From Nocardia alni (GTDB lineage Bacteria > Actinomycetota > Actinomycetes > Mycobacteriales > Mycobacteriaceae): a stretch of 54,614 bases of DNA. The notes below the pieces were generated by a model. That model did no database searches. It saw only the letters and a list, made by a program, of their open reading frames with translations, and had not been told where the DNA came from. The stretch spans positions 1-54,614 of the forward strand of contig NZ_JAGPOX010000061.1 in the NCBI RefSeq assembly GCF_019038435.1. The letters run 5' to 3'. The translations under genes were made by a program, and so were the position numbers. This document shows, piece by piece, positions 33,322-39,934 of this stretch (position 1 is the stretch's first letter; every line of letters begins with the position of its first letter).

Positions 33322-34905
33322 TCATCGCTTTCCGAGCCGGTGGCTCAGCGCGGTCAGCCGAGGTCGGCGCAGGTCTCGTAGCGCCACCTGGGCCGCGCTG
33401 CGACCACTGGCCCCGGATACGCCGCCGCCCGGATGGGTGGACGCGCCGGTCAGGTACAGGCCCGGTGCGCCCGGCACCCGATGCCCGGACAGCTCCGGCA
33501 GCGGCCGCCAGAAGAACATCTGATCCAGCGACATCTCCACGTGCATCACATTGCCGCCGATCAACCCGAGCTCGCGTTCCAGATCGGCCGGGGTCTGCAC
33601 GAACCGGTCCAGTACGGTGTCGGCGAAACCCGGTGCGGCGGCGTCGAGTTCGGCGATGATTCGATCGCCCTCGCGCTCGGCGTGCGCGGCCCACTCGCTG
33701 CCGTCGGCCAGGTGCCGTGGGTGCCATTGCGCCCACAGCGAGAGCTGGTGCTGCCCGGGCGGCGCGATCGTCGGGTCCAGGGCACTGAAGCTCATCGCCA
33801 GCACGACCGGCCGCGGCGGCAGCTCCCCGGCCAGCGCGGCGCCGTGGGCCAGCCGCAGTTGACGACGGTCGGTCGCGAGAAACTGCAGTCCGCGCGCCGA
33901 TTCGGCCGCCGCGGCGCCCGGGTAGCGGGGCAGTGCGCTGGTGGCCGCCCGCACCACCATGCCGATCCCCGGACCGACTCGGATCCGCCGCCGCCAGTCG
34001 TCGAGCACGCCGTCGTCGAATCCGCCGTGCCGCAACAGGTCCAGCGTGGTCAGAATATGTGTGCCCGAGATCACGGTGGGTGCGAACAGATTTCGGCCCG
34101 ATGCCGTGCGCACGCGCCAGCCCGCGCCCTCGCGGCGTATACCGGTCACCGCGTCGCCGGACGTGACCACCCCGCCGTCCGATCGCAGCCGCCGCACCAG
34201 AGCCGTTGTCAGCGCACCACTTCCGCCGACCGCACGGCCCGGCGGCAGCGTATGCATGAGCGCGGCGAATCCGGCCATCGGCGCGGTGCCCGGCTCCGAC
34301 ATCGGCGGACCCGACTGCGCGCCGAACCAGGCCAGCGCCGCCTTCAGCGGCTCATCGTCGAAATAGCTGTCCAGCAGGGCATCTCCGGACTGCAGGAACT
34401 CCCGGGACAACGCGCCGCCCCCCGCCCCGGCATCCAGACCCCAGAACGCGCGCAGCAGCCGACCGGGTCCGGGCGGGCCGCCGAACGCGCGCATCACCCG
34501 TCGCGTGCGCGGACCCCACACTCGCACGAACCGCCGGTAGGCCTGCGCGTCCCGCTCGCCGCAGGCCGCCGCGACGGCCGCGCAGGTGCGGTCGAGGTCG
34601 CGGCGGAAAACGATCGGCGGACGGTCCGTGTGTTGTGGTGCGGGCGCGAAACCCCAGGGATCGCAATCGATATAGCGCAGACCGAAGCGCTCGAGCTCCA
34701 ACTCCTCGAGGATTCCGGTGTGCCGGATCATGATGTGCGCCGAGGATCCGCGGTCGACCAGATGTCCGGGGAACCGCGGCACCGTGGAGACCGCACCGCC
34801 GAGCACCTCGTCGCGTTCGAGCACCTCGACCGCCTCGCCCGCGCGAGCCAGATAGCACCCGGCGACCAGCGCGTTGTGGCCGGAACCGACGATCAGGATC
34901 GTCAC
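33322..34905 (-). CDS. crtO: CrtO-type carotenoid ketolase/oxidase
   Basis: A 527-residue FAD-dependent amine oxidase/phytoene-desaturase-like protein. It begins ILIVGSGHNALVAGCYLARAG with VEVLERDEVLGGAVST for FAD binding, and ends GLYLTGASTHPGGGVSGASGRSAAQVAL. The GHNxLVAA-type start and the STHPGGGVSG end fit the CrtO/PYROXD2 group rather than CrtI. CrtO enzymes of Rhodococcus and Deinococcus add 4-keto groups to beta- or gamma-carotene. GTG 34905 overlaps the GNAT stop (GTGA). Linkage to cruF and a CruG-like glycosyltransferase supports a carotenoid role; other oxidations cannot be excluded from sequence alone. Confidence 0.83.
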   Translation of the reverse strand: MTILIVGSGHNALVAGCYLARAGEAVEVLERDEVLGGAVSTVPRFPGHLVDRGSSAHIMIRHTGILEELELERFGLRYIDCDPWGFAPAPQHTDRPPIVFRRDLDRTCAAVAAACGERDAQAYRRFVRVWGPRTRRVMRAFGGPPGPGRLLRAFWGLDAGAGGGALSREFLQSGDALLDSYFDDEPLKAALAWFGAQSGPPMSEPGTAPMAGFAALMHTLPPGRAVGGSGALTTALVRRLRSDGGVVTSGDAVTGIRREGAGWRVRTASGRNLFAPTVISGTHILTTLDLLRHGGFDDGVLDDWRRRIRVGPGIGMVVRAATSALPRYPGAAAAESARGLQFLATDRRQLRLAHGAALAGELPPRPVVLAMSFSALDPTIAPPGQHQLSLWAQWHPRHLADGSEWAAHAEREGDRIIAELDAAAPGFADTVLDRFVQTPADLERELGLIGGNVMHVEMSLDQMFFWRPLPELSGHRVPGAPGLYLTGASTHPGGGVSGASGRSAAQVALRDLRRPRLTALSHRLGKR

Positions 34906-35567
34906 GTCCGGGGCGCCTGCGGGGGTGTCGGCAGCGCGGCGGCCGATCCCGGCAGCGACAGCGGAAGCCGGCGGCCCAGGACCGCGAAGTTCCGGGTGTC
35001 GCCGGAGAAGACGAAATTACGCACCACGTCGGTGAATCCCTGCCGCCGGTACAGTCGCCAGGCCCGGTTGTCCTCGTACGACACCTCCGGCGTGGACAGC
35101 AGTGTCGCCCGCTCCGGCCGGTGCTGCAGCAGCCGAACCAGCAGCGTCTCGCCCAGTCCCTGGCCCTGCGCGCCGGGATGGACGTGTAGTTCGGTGAGTT
35201 CGAAGTAGTCCGAGAGCACCTCGCGCGCGGAGTACTCGGCCCAGCCGGAGCGGCGCATACCGCTGTGCACCTGCTGATGCCACCACTGGTGCGGCGCGCC
35301 GTGATAGCCGTAGCCGATGCCGACGATGGGCGCGCTGCGCAGGTCGAATCGCCCGTTGTCGTCCGGGATCACCGCGGCCACGGCCTGCCAGCCGGGACGG
35401 GAGATGTGTTCGGCCCACATCGGGGCGCGGTGGTGTTCGGTGCCGCGGGGGTAGTCCATCGCCGCGACGTACACGGCCAGGGCGTCGTGTAGGCGGACTC
35501 GCAGGGCGGCGGCCGAGAGGTCGACGACGACGGGTGCGGGGGCGGGGTGAAGTCTGACGGCAGTCAT
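34902..35567 (-). CDS. GNAT family N-acetyltransferase (Rv2170-like)
   Basis: A 221-residue GNAT acetyltransferase with the acetyl-CoA loop QGQGLGETLLVRLL (motif A) in LHVHPGAQGQGLG, a DNRAWRLYRRQGF motif B and preceding strands typical of the fold. It resembles Rv2170, which I recall as reported to acetylate isocitrate lyase. ATG 35567 (MTAVRLHPAPAP) is preferred: it gives the family N-terminus and leaves room for a promoter; GTG 35663 would add 32 Arg-rich residues. It overlaps crtO by 4 bp and is the first gene of that leftward run, so it shares a transcript with carotenoid genes; functional relevance unknown. Confidence 0.87.
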   Translation of the reverse strand: MTAVRLHPAPAPVVVDLSAAALRVRLHDALAVYVAAMDYPRGTEHHRAPMWAEHISRPGWQAVAAVIPDDNGRFDLRSAPIVGIGYGYHGAPHQWWHQQVHSGMRRSGWAEYSAREVLSDYFELTELHVHPGAQGQGLGETLLVRLLQHRPERATLLSTPEVSYEDNRAWRLYRRQGFTDVVRNFVFSGDTRNFAVLGRRLPLSLPGSAAALPTPPQAPRT

Positions 35568-35754
35568 ATCCGGTCGGCGTGGCTCTCGTTCGGCCCGGGG
35601 CGCTCGGCATGGACCTCTCGGCCGCGAGCGCCGAAACTTGTCGGTGGTCGTCTCTATATTCACACTTAATTGAAACGTTCGAATATCTGTTCGGTTCGTG
35701 TGGTCGTCGAAGTGCGGCGCGGGATCGGGATATCGACGCTATGGAGGTGCCGTG

Positions 35755-36186
35755 ATGGCTGGTCGGATCGAGCATCCGGGGCGGGCCGGTGGGCTGCTGG
35801 ACCGCGCCGAGGCGATGCTGTTGGAAGCGAGCGGGGATCCGGATCCGCGCGAGCGCCTGCGCGCCGCGTATCTGGCGGCGCTGCGGGGTGCGGGCGCTGT
35901 GCTCGCGCTCACCGGCGCCGACCGCGCGCCGCGGGCCCGCTCGCGCAATGCCTGGGTGCTGATGCAGCAGGCCGCGCCCGAATTCGTGATGTGGTCGGAT
36001 TATTTCAGCTCCTTCTCGGAGACACGCGCGGCGATCGAGGCCGGACTGGATCGTCCGGTCGACGCGCGCCAGGCCGACGAGTTCGTTTCGCGGGTGGCCG
36101 CATTCCTTCACGATGTGGCGGATTCGATCGACGCGGCGGGCAGAATGCGGCCGATCACGGGGTGGCTCGCCGACGGCTCGGAGTGA
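35755..36186 (+). CDS. SAV_6107-family HEPN domain protein
   Basis: A 143-residue, almost entirely helical protein: LLDRAEAMLLEAS, RERLRAAYLAALRGAGAVLALTG, RSRNAWVLMQQAAPEFVMWSDYFSSFSETRAAIEAG, DARQADEFVSRVAAFLHDVADS. This matches the actinobacterial SAV_6107-type HEPN family. The classical RX4-6H RNase motif of toxic HEPN proteins is not evident, so nuclease activity cannot be claimed. ATG 35755 follows GGAGGTGCC. It is divergent from the GNAT gene and 125 bp upstream of the DUF3040 gene. Function unknown; no antitoxin partner is seen. Confidence 0.8.
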   Translation: MAGRIEHPGRAGGLLDRAEAMLLEASGDPDPRERLRAAYLAALRGAGAVLALTGADRAPRARSRNAWVLMQQAAPEFVMWSDYFSSFSETRAAIEAGLDRPVDARQADEFVSRVAAFLHDVADSIDAAGRMRPITGWLADGSE

Positions 36187-36311
36187 ACATCGGCGAGTAG
36201 GTGGTACCGCGCTGATCGAACTCGTATCATTGGTGGCAGGTAGCCGCCAAGGTCGGCTACTAGTCGTCTACCCGGAGGCGACCACCACGCCCTAGTGCCA
36301 GGGGAGGTACC

Positions 36312-36731
36312 GTGCCACTCTCCGAGCACGAGCAGCGCATGCTCGAACAAATCGAGAGCGCTCTCTATGCTGAGGACCCCAAGTTCGCCTCGACCGTCCG
36401 AGGTGGACGGCTTCGCTCTGCCACGGGCAGACGCAGAATTCAGTCGGCCGCGCTTTTCGTCCTCGGGCTGTGCCTACTCGTCGCAGGCATCGCCTTGCCC
36501 GTCAAGCCCGGCGGGTTCCCGATCATCAGCCTGTTCGGCTTCATCGTGATGTTCGGCGCCGGTGTGCTGCTGCTCCTGGGCAGCACGGGTGGCGGGCGTC
36601 GTGGCGCGGATGCCTCGCAGGCCGGTAACGGGGGGCCGGCTGCCCCTGGTAAAGGTAAGCCGCGCAAGTCGGGCGGGTTCGCCGCCCGCATGGAGGATCG
36701 CTTCAGGCGTCGGTTCGAACAAGACAACTAA
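36312..36731 (+). CDS. DUF3040 membrane protein
   Basis: A 139-residue protein starting MPLSEHEQRMLEQIESALYAEDPKFAST, the hallmark of DUF3040. A short amphipathic N-terminal region is followed by two membrane helices (about residues 48-66 and 72-92) and a Gly/Lys/Arg-rich cytoplasmic tail. It is commonly found just upstream of mraZ in actinobacteria (Rv2169c in M. tuberculosis), which suggests a link to the envelope, but its function is unknown. GTG 36312 follows GGGAGG. The 5' region carries a hairpin (GTAGCCG/CGGCTAC at 36240-36260). A strong terminator lies 37 bp after the stop. Confidence 0.9.
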   Translation: MPLSEHEQRMLEQIESALYAEDPKFASTVRGGRLRSATGRRRIQSAALFVLGLCLLVAGIALPVKPGGFPIISLFGFIVMFGAGVLLLLGSTGGGRRGADASQAGNGGPAAPGKGKPRKSGGFAARMEDRFRRRFEQDN

Positions 36732-36767
36732 TTCATTACCCCGGGGCGTCCCGGGGCACGGCTCAAT

Positions 36768-36808
36768 GCGACACGCCGCACCTTGTGCGGCGTGTCGCTT
36801 CTTTTTCT
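36768..36808 (+). terminator. Intrinsic terminator between the DUF3040 gene and mraZ
   Basis: A perfect 13-bp stem, GCGACACGCCGCA (36768-36780) and TGCGGCGTGTCGC (36786-36798), with a 5-nt loop, followed by TTCTTTTTCT. It separates the DUF3040 transcript from the division cluster. Confidence 0.92.
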
Positions 36809-36834
36809 GGGCCATTTCCGGTCGGCGGGCGCAG

Positions 36835-36903
36835 CCCCACCACGGCCCACCAGAGTTCCCCACACTTCCCCACCGAGATACCCCACTCGGCCCCACGGCG
36901 ATC
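36835..36903 (-). promoter_or_regulatory. Array of six GTGGG boxes in three 23-bp units
   Basis: On the plus strand CCCAC occurs at 36836, 36846, 36859, 36869, 36882 and 36892, giving intervals 10-13-10-13-10. That is three 23-bp units (36835, 36858, 36881), each of two CCCAC words 10 bp apart; five of the six words are CCCCAC. On the minus strand these read GTGGG, the core word of the MraZ operator found 165 bp downstream. Likely extra MraZ sites in the opposite orientation; this is inference. Confidence 0.65.
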
Positions 36904-37062
36904 GAGACCTCGTTCGATCTGCGGGTTTGCTGACGGTTTTCGGGTCGCGGGTCGTGTCGTGTCAGCGTGTCGCGGATCTCGGAGAAATCTCCCCACCCTG
37001 GTGATAGCTGGTATGACCTGCGAAATCTGGTTCGTGAGGACAGGGATCACGACGTCTTTCGA

Positions 37063-37094
37063 TTGAAAGTGGGGGAAAGTGGGGTAATGTGGAG
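37063..37094 (+). promoter_or_regulatory. mraZ promoter overlapped by MraZ operator
   Basis: GTGGGG at 37069, GTGGGG at 37079 and GTGGAG at 37089 are direct repeats with exact 10-bp period, the known layout of MraZ-binding boxes. They lie within a promoter of TTGAAA (37063-37068), 16-bp spacer and TAATGT (37085-37090), giving a start near 37097. MraZ bound here would block its own operon. Confidence 0.8.
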
Positions 37095-37149
37095 CGCGCA
37101 CCAGCGGAGGCCGACCGGACGAGGAGATCGATAGCGGGAGGTGTCGAGC

Positions 37150-37581
37150 ATGTTTCTCGGTACCTACACGCCTCGGCTGGACGACAAAGGGCGACTGACG
37201 TTGCCTGCGAAGTTTCGGGACGAGTTGGCGGGAGGGTTGATGGTCACGAAAGGTCAAGACCACAGCCTTGCCGTGTATCCGAAGGAGGAGTTCACCGCGC
37301 TGGCGCGGCGAGCCGCCGCGGCGTCCCGGAGTAACCCGCAGGCACGCGCGTTCGTCCGGGCCCTGGCCGCCTCCACGGACGAGCAACGTCCTGATGCCCA
37401 GGGGCGCATCACGTTGTCGGCGGAACACCGCCGCTACGCGAGCCTGACCAAGGACTGCGTGGTGATCGGTTCGGTCGACTTCCTCGAGATATGGGACAAG
37501 CAGGCGTGGGAGTCCTACCTCGCCGAGAACGAGGAGGATTACTCGCTGGCCGGAGACGAGTCGCTGGGCGGAATCTTCTAA
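37150..37581 (+). CDS. mraZ: Transcriptional regulator MraZ
   Basis: First gene of the division and cell-wall cluster; a ring-forming DNA-binding protein that represses its own operon through GTGGG-type direct repeats. The 143-residue protein contains the two SpoVT/AbrB-like half domains: TPRLDDKGRLTLPAKFRDEL near residues 6-25 and RPDAQGRITLSAEHRRYA near 80-97, each with the DxKGR/DxQGR signature. ATG 37150 gives the family start MFLGTYTPRLDDKGR and follows GGGAGG by 8 nt; a GTG three codons upstream is less likely. The operator overlaps its promoter 56 bp upstream. Confidence 0.96.
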   Translation: MFLGTYTPRLDDKGRLTLPAKFRDELAGGLMVTKGQDHSLAVYPKEEFTALARRAAAASRSNPQARAFVRALAASTDEQRPDAQGRITLSAEHRRYASLTKDCVVIGSVDFLEIWDKQAWESYLAENEEDYSLAGDESLGGIF

Positions 37582-37596
37582 CCCCCGAGCGAGGCG

Positions 37597-37684
37597 AGTG
37601 CCCTGCGGCCTCTGCCCGGGCATGGACCCTGACGTACTTCCCCAACGCCAGGTGCCGTGCTTCGGTCAGAGACCACGGGGCATT
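37597..37684 (+). ncRNA. Structured RNA upstream of rsmH, probable mraW RNA motif
   Basis: Four nested helices can be drawn: AGTGCCC (37597-37603) with GGGCATT (37678-37684); CTCTG (37610-37614) with CAGAG (37667-37671); GCATGG (37620-37625) with CCGTGC (37655-37660); ACCCTG (37626-37631) with CAGGT (37649-37653, one bulge), closing a 17-nt loop containing TACTTCCCCAACG. A conserved RNA called the mraW motif is described in 5' regions of mraW/rsmH operons of actinobacteria; I identify this by position and shape, not by covariance search. It probably tunes rsmH and downstream expression. Confidence 0.65.
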
Positions 37685-37719
37685 GGCCCACCGACGAGGC
37701 AATCCAATCACCAGGTGTC

Positions 37720-38733
37720 GTGACGGTGGCGTACGACCGTGAGCAGGATCGGGAGGTCGATGTGGATCATGAGGGCCACACCCCCCGTCATGTTCCGGTC
37801 CTGCTCCGTCGAGCCGACGAAATTCTCGGTCCCGCATTGGAATCCGGTGGTGTCCTGGTCGATGCGACACTCGGTCTGGGCGGTCATGCCGAACACTTCC
37901 TGCGTACCTATCCCACGATCCGCCTGGTCGGATTGGACCGCGATACCTCGGCGCTGACTCTCGCCGCCGCACGGCTCGCGCCGTTCGAAGACCGGATCAC
38001 CCTGGTGCACACCCGGTATGACGGGATCGCCGACGCCCTGGCCGAGGCCGGGTTACCGGCCACCGATTCGGTGCGCGCGATCCTGATGGATCTCGGCGTG
38101 TCCTCGATGCAGCTGGACGAGACCGAGCGCGGCTTCGCGTATTCGGTCGACGCGCCGCTGGACATGCGAATGGACCCGAGCACCGGCCCGACCGCCGCCG
38201 ACGTGCTCAACACCTATAGCCATGGCGACCTGGCCCGCGTACTGAAAACCTACGGCGAGGAACGATTCGCGGGGCGCATCGCCAGCGAGGTGCTCAAACG
38301 CCGCGAGCGCCGGCCGTTCGCCACCAGTGCCGAGCTGGTCGAGCTGCTGTACGAGGCGATCCCGGCCGCGACCCGGCGTACCGGCGGGCATCCCGCCAAA
38401 CGCACCTTCCAGGCTCTGCGCGTGGAGGTGAACCGGGAGCTGGAATCGCTCGAGGCCGCGTTACCCGCGGCCCTGGACGCGCTCGAGGTGGGCGGGCGAA
38501 TCGTGGTCATGTCGTACCAATCCCTGGAGGACAGGGTGGTCAAACATGTGCTCGCCGAGCGGTCCGCTTCGCGTACACCGATCGGCCTGCCGATGGAACT
38601 ACCCGGCATGGGGCCGGAGTTCACGGCACTGACGCGCGGCGCGGAGAAGGCGTCGGCGGCGGAGATCGACGACAACCCCCGAGCGGCCCCGGTACGGATG
38701 CGCGCGGCGGAAAGAATCCAGGCGGCGCGATGA
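37720..38733 (+). CDS. rsmH: 16S rRNA (cytosine(1402)-N(4))-methyltransferase
   Basis: SAM-dependent enzyme that N4-methylates C1402 in 16S rRNA. The 337-residue product shows HVPVLLRRADEILGPAL, the SAM-binding VDATLGLGGHAEHFL, GLDRDTSALTLAAARL, LMDLGVSSMQLDETERGF, PLDMRMDPS, RFAGRIASEVLKRRE, KRTFQALRVEVNRELESL and MSYQSLEDRVVKH, all family hallmarks. GTG 37720 is chosen because it follows the structured leader and CCAGG; a start at 37657 would lie inside the RNA stem and add 21 non-family residues. The gap after mraZ is 138 bp and holds the RNA element. 37 bp upstream of ftsL. Confidence 0.95.
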   Translation: MTVAYDREQDREVDVDHEGHTPRHVPVLLRRADEILGPALESGGVLVDATLGLGGHAEHFLRTYPTIRLVGLDRDTSALTLAAARLAPFEDRITLVHTRYDGIADALAEAGLPATDSVRAILMDLGVSSMQLDETERGFAYSVDAPLDMRMDPSTGPTAADVLNTYSHGDLARVLKTYGEERFAGRIASEVLKRRERRPFATSAELVELLYEAIPAATRRTGGHPAKRTFQALRVEVNRELESLEAALPAALDALEVGGRIVVMSYQSLEDRVVKHVLAERSASRTPIGLPMELPGMGPEFTALTRGAEKASAAEIDDNPRAAPVRMRAAERIQAAR

Positions 38734-38770
38734 TGGCGGGCTGCGCGGCGACAGTAGGGGAGGAGCAACG

Positions 38771-39934
38771 ATGAGCGTGCGGACACGGGTGGACTCGCCG
38801 CGCACCAGGACAACGGCCAAACCGCCGCGCCGGGTGCACGACCCGGAGAATGTGCGCTCGGGCGCGGCCAAGCGGGCGTACGCCCGCCGCCGCAACCGGG
38901 TCGAGGGCGGTGGCCCGGCGCGGCCGCCGGCGCCGGGTCGCGCCTCCTCGGTGGTGTCCGGGCGAATTCCGTTCGTGGTGGCCATCATCGTGCTGCTGGG
39001 CTGCGGGCTGATGGGCACGCTGCTGCTGACCACCCGCGCCGCCGAGGACAGCTATCAGCTCAGCGACGCCCGCCGGGTCAACCAGCGGCTGACCGATGAG
39101 CAGGCCGAGCTGCAGCGTCAGGTGGCCGCCGCCGATTCCGCGCCGGAATTGGCCAGCCGGGCAAGGGAACTGGGCATGATCCCGGCCAAGGATCCCGCCC
39201 GGCTGCTCGTCGCGCCCGACGGCACGGTGACGGTGGTCGGCAAGGAGACGGCCCAGGAGGGTCCTCCGGCCCCGCCGCTGAACACCTCACCGGCCGATCC
39301 CGTCCCGCCGCCGCCGAATCTCACTCAGGCACACGGGGAGCGTCTGGTGCCGGTCAACCCGGTGCCGAACCAGAATCCGGCAGACCAAGCGGCACAGCGC
39401 AATTCGAGTGGCCCGGGTGCGGCGCAGGCTGCCTCCGCCCAGCCGGGTGCGGCGCAGGCGAATCCGGCGCAGCCGACGGGCACGGCGCAGGCTCCCCAGA
39501 CTCCGGTCCTGGCGCAGAGTCCTGCCGCGCCCGCGCCGGCTCCCGCCGCGGCTCCCGTGGCGCCCACTCCGCTCGCTCCCGCGGCTCAGAGCACGGTCCC
39601 GGCGCCCGCGCCGCAGGCCCCTGCCGCCGCTCCGGCTGCTGACCTGCGGAATCAAGCCGCTCCTGCGCCGCGCGTGCCGATTTCCGCGGCTCCCGTGGAC
39701 CGGCCGGTCGCACAACAGAATTCGGCCCCGGCACCCGCCGTGCCGACTGCGGTCGCACCCGGCTCGGCGCACGCCGCCCCGGTCGCCGGGAACCCCGCGC
39801 CGCAGGCGGCCGCCGCTGCCGTGGATCGGTCTGTGCCGCAGCAAGGTACGGCCCCGGCTCCGGTCGTGCCCATGCCGGGCCGGGCGACCCCGCCCCAGAG
39901 CCTCGCACCCCAACCGGCCGGAGGCGGCCAGTGA
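38771..39934 (+). CDS. ftsL: Cell division protein FtsL-like with a long Pro/Ala/Gln tail
   Basis: A bitopic septum protein of the divisome, expected to pair with the FtsQ/FtsB-like and FtsW/FtsI proteins. The 387-residue product has a basic cytoplasmic N-terminus (~60 residues), one membrane helix (about 66-90), a short coiled-coil segment (QLSDARRVNQRLTDEQAELQRQVAAA) with the septum-type end ELGMIPAKDPARLLVAPDG, and a ~230-residue disordered external tail rich in Pro, Ala and Gln. From memory the mycobacterial homolog (Rv2164c) is of similar length. GGGGAGGAG precedes ATG 38771; the stop overlaps pbpB (GTGA). Confidence 0.87.
   Translation: MSVRTRVDSPRTRTTAKPPRRVHDPENVRSGAAKRAYARRRNRVEGGGPARPPAPGRASSVVSGRIPFVVAIIVLLGCGLMGTLLLTTRAAEDSYQLSDARRVNQRLTDEQAELQRQVAAADSAPELASRARELGMIPAKDPARLLVAPDGTVTVVGKETAQEGPPAPPLNTSPADPVPPPPNLTQAHGERLVPVNPVPNQNPADQAAQRNSSGPGAAQAASAQPGAAQANPAQPTGTAQAPQTPVLAQSPAAPAPAPAAAPVAPTPLAPAAQSTVPAPAPQAPAAAPAADLRNQAAPAPRVPISAAPVDRPVAQQNSAPAPAVPTAVAPGSAHAAPVAGNPAPQAAAAAVDRSVPQQGTAPAPVVPMPGRATPPQSLAPQPAGGGQ

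Noticed and set aside
37622..37723. 33-codon upstream ORF whose TGA overlaps the rsmH GTG start
   Set aside because: The overlap is tempting as translational coupling, but its ATG lies inside a stem of the RNA element and there is no Shine-Dalgarno; RNA structure explains the conservation better.
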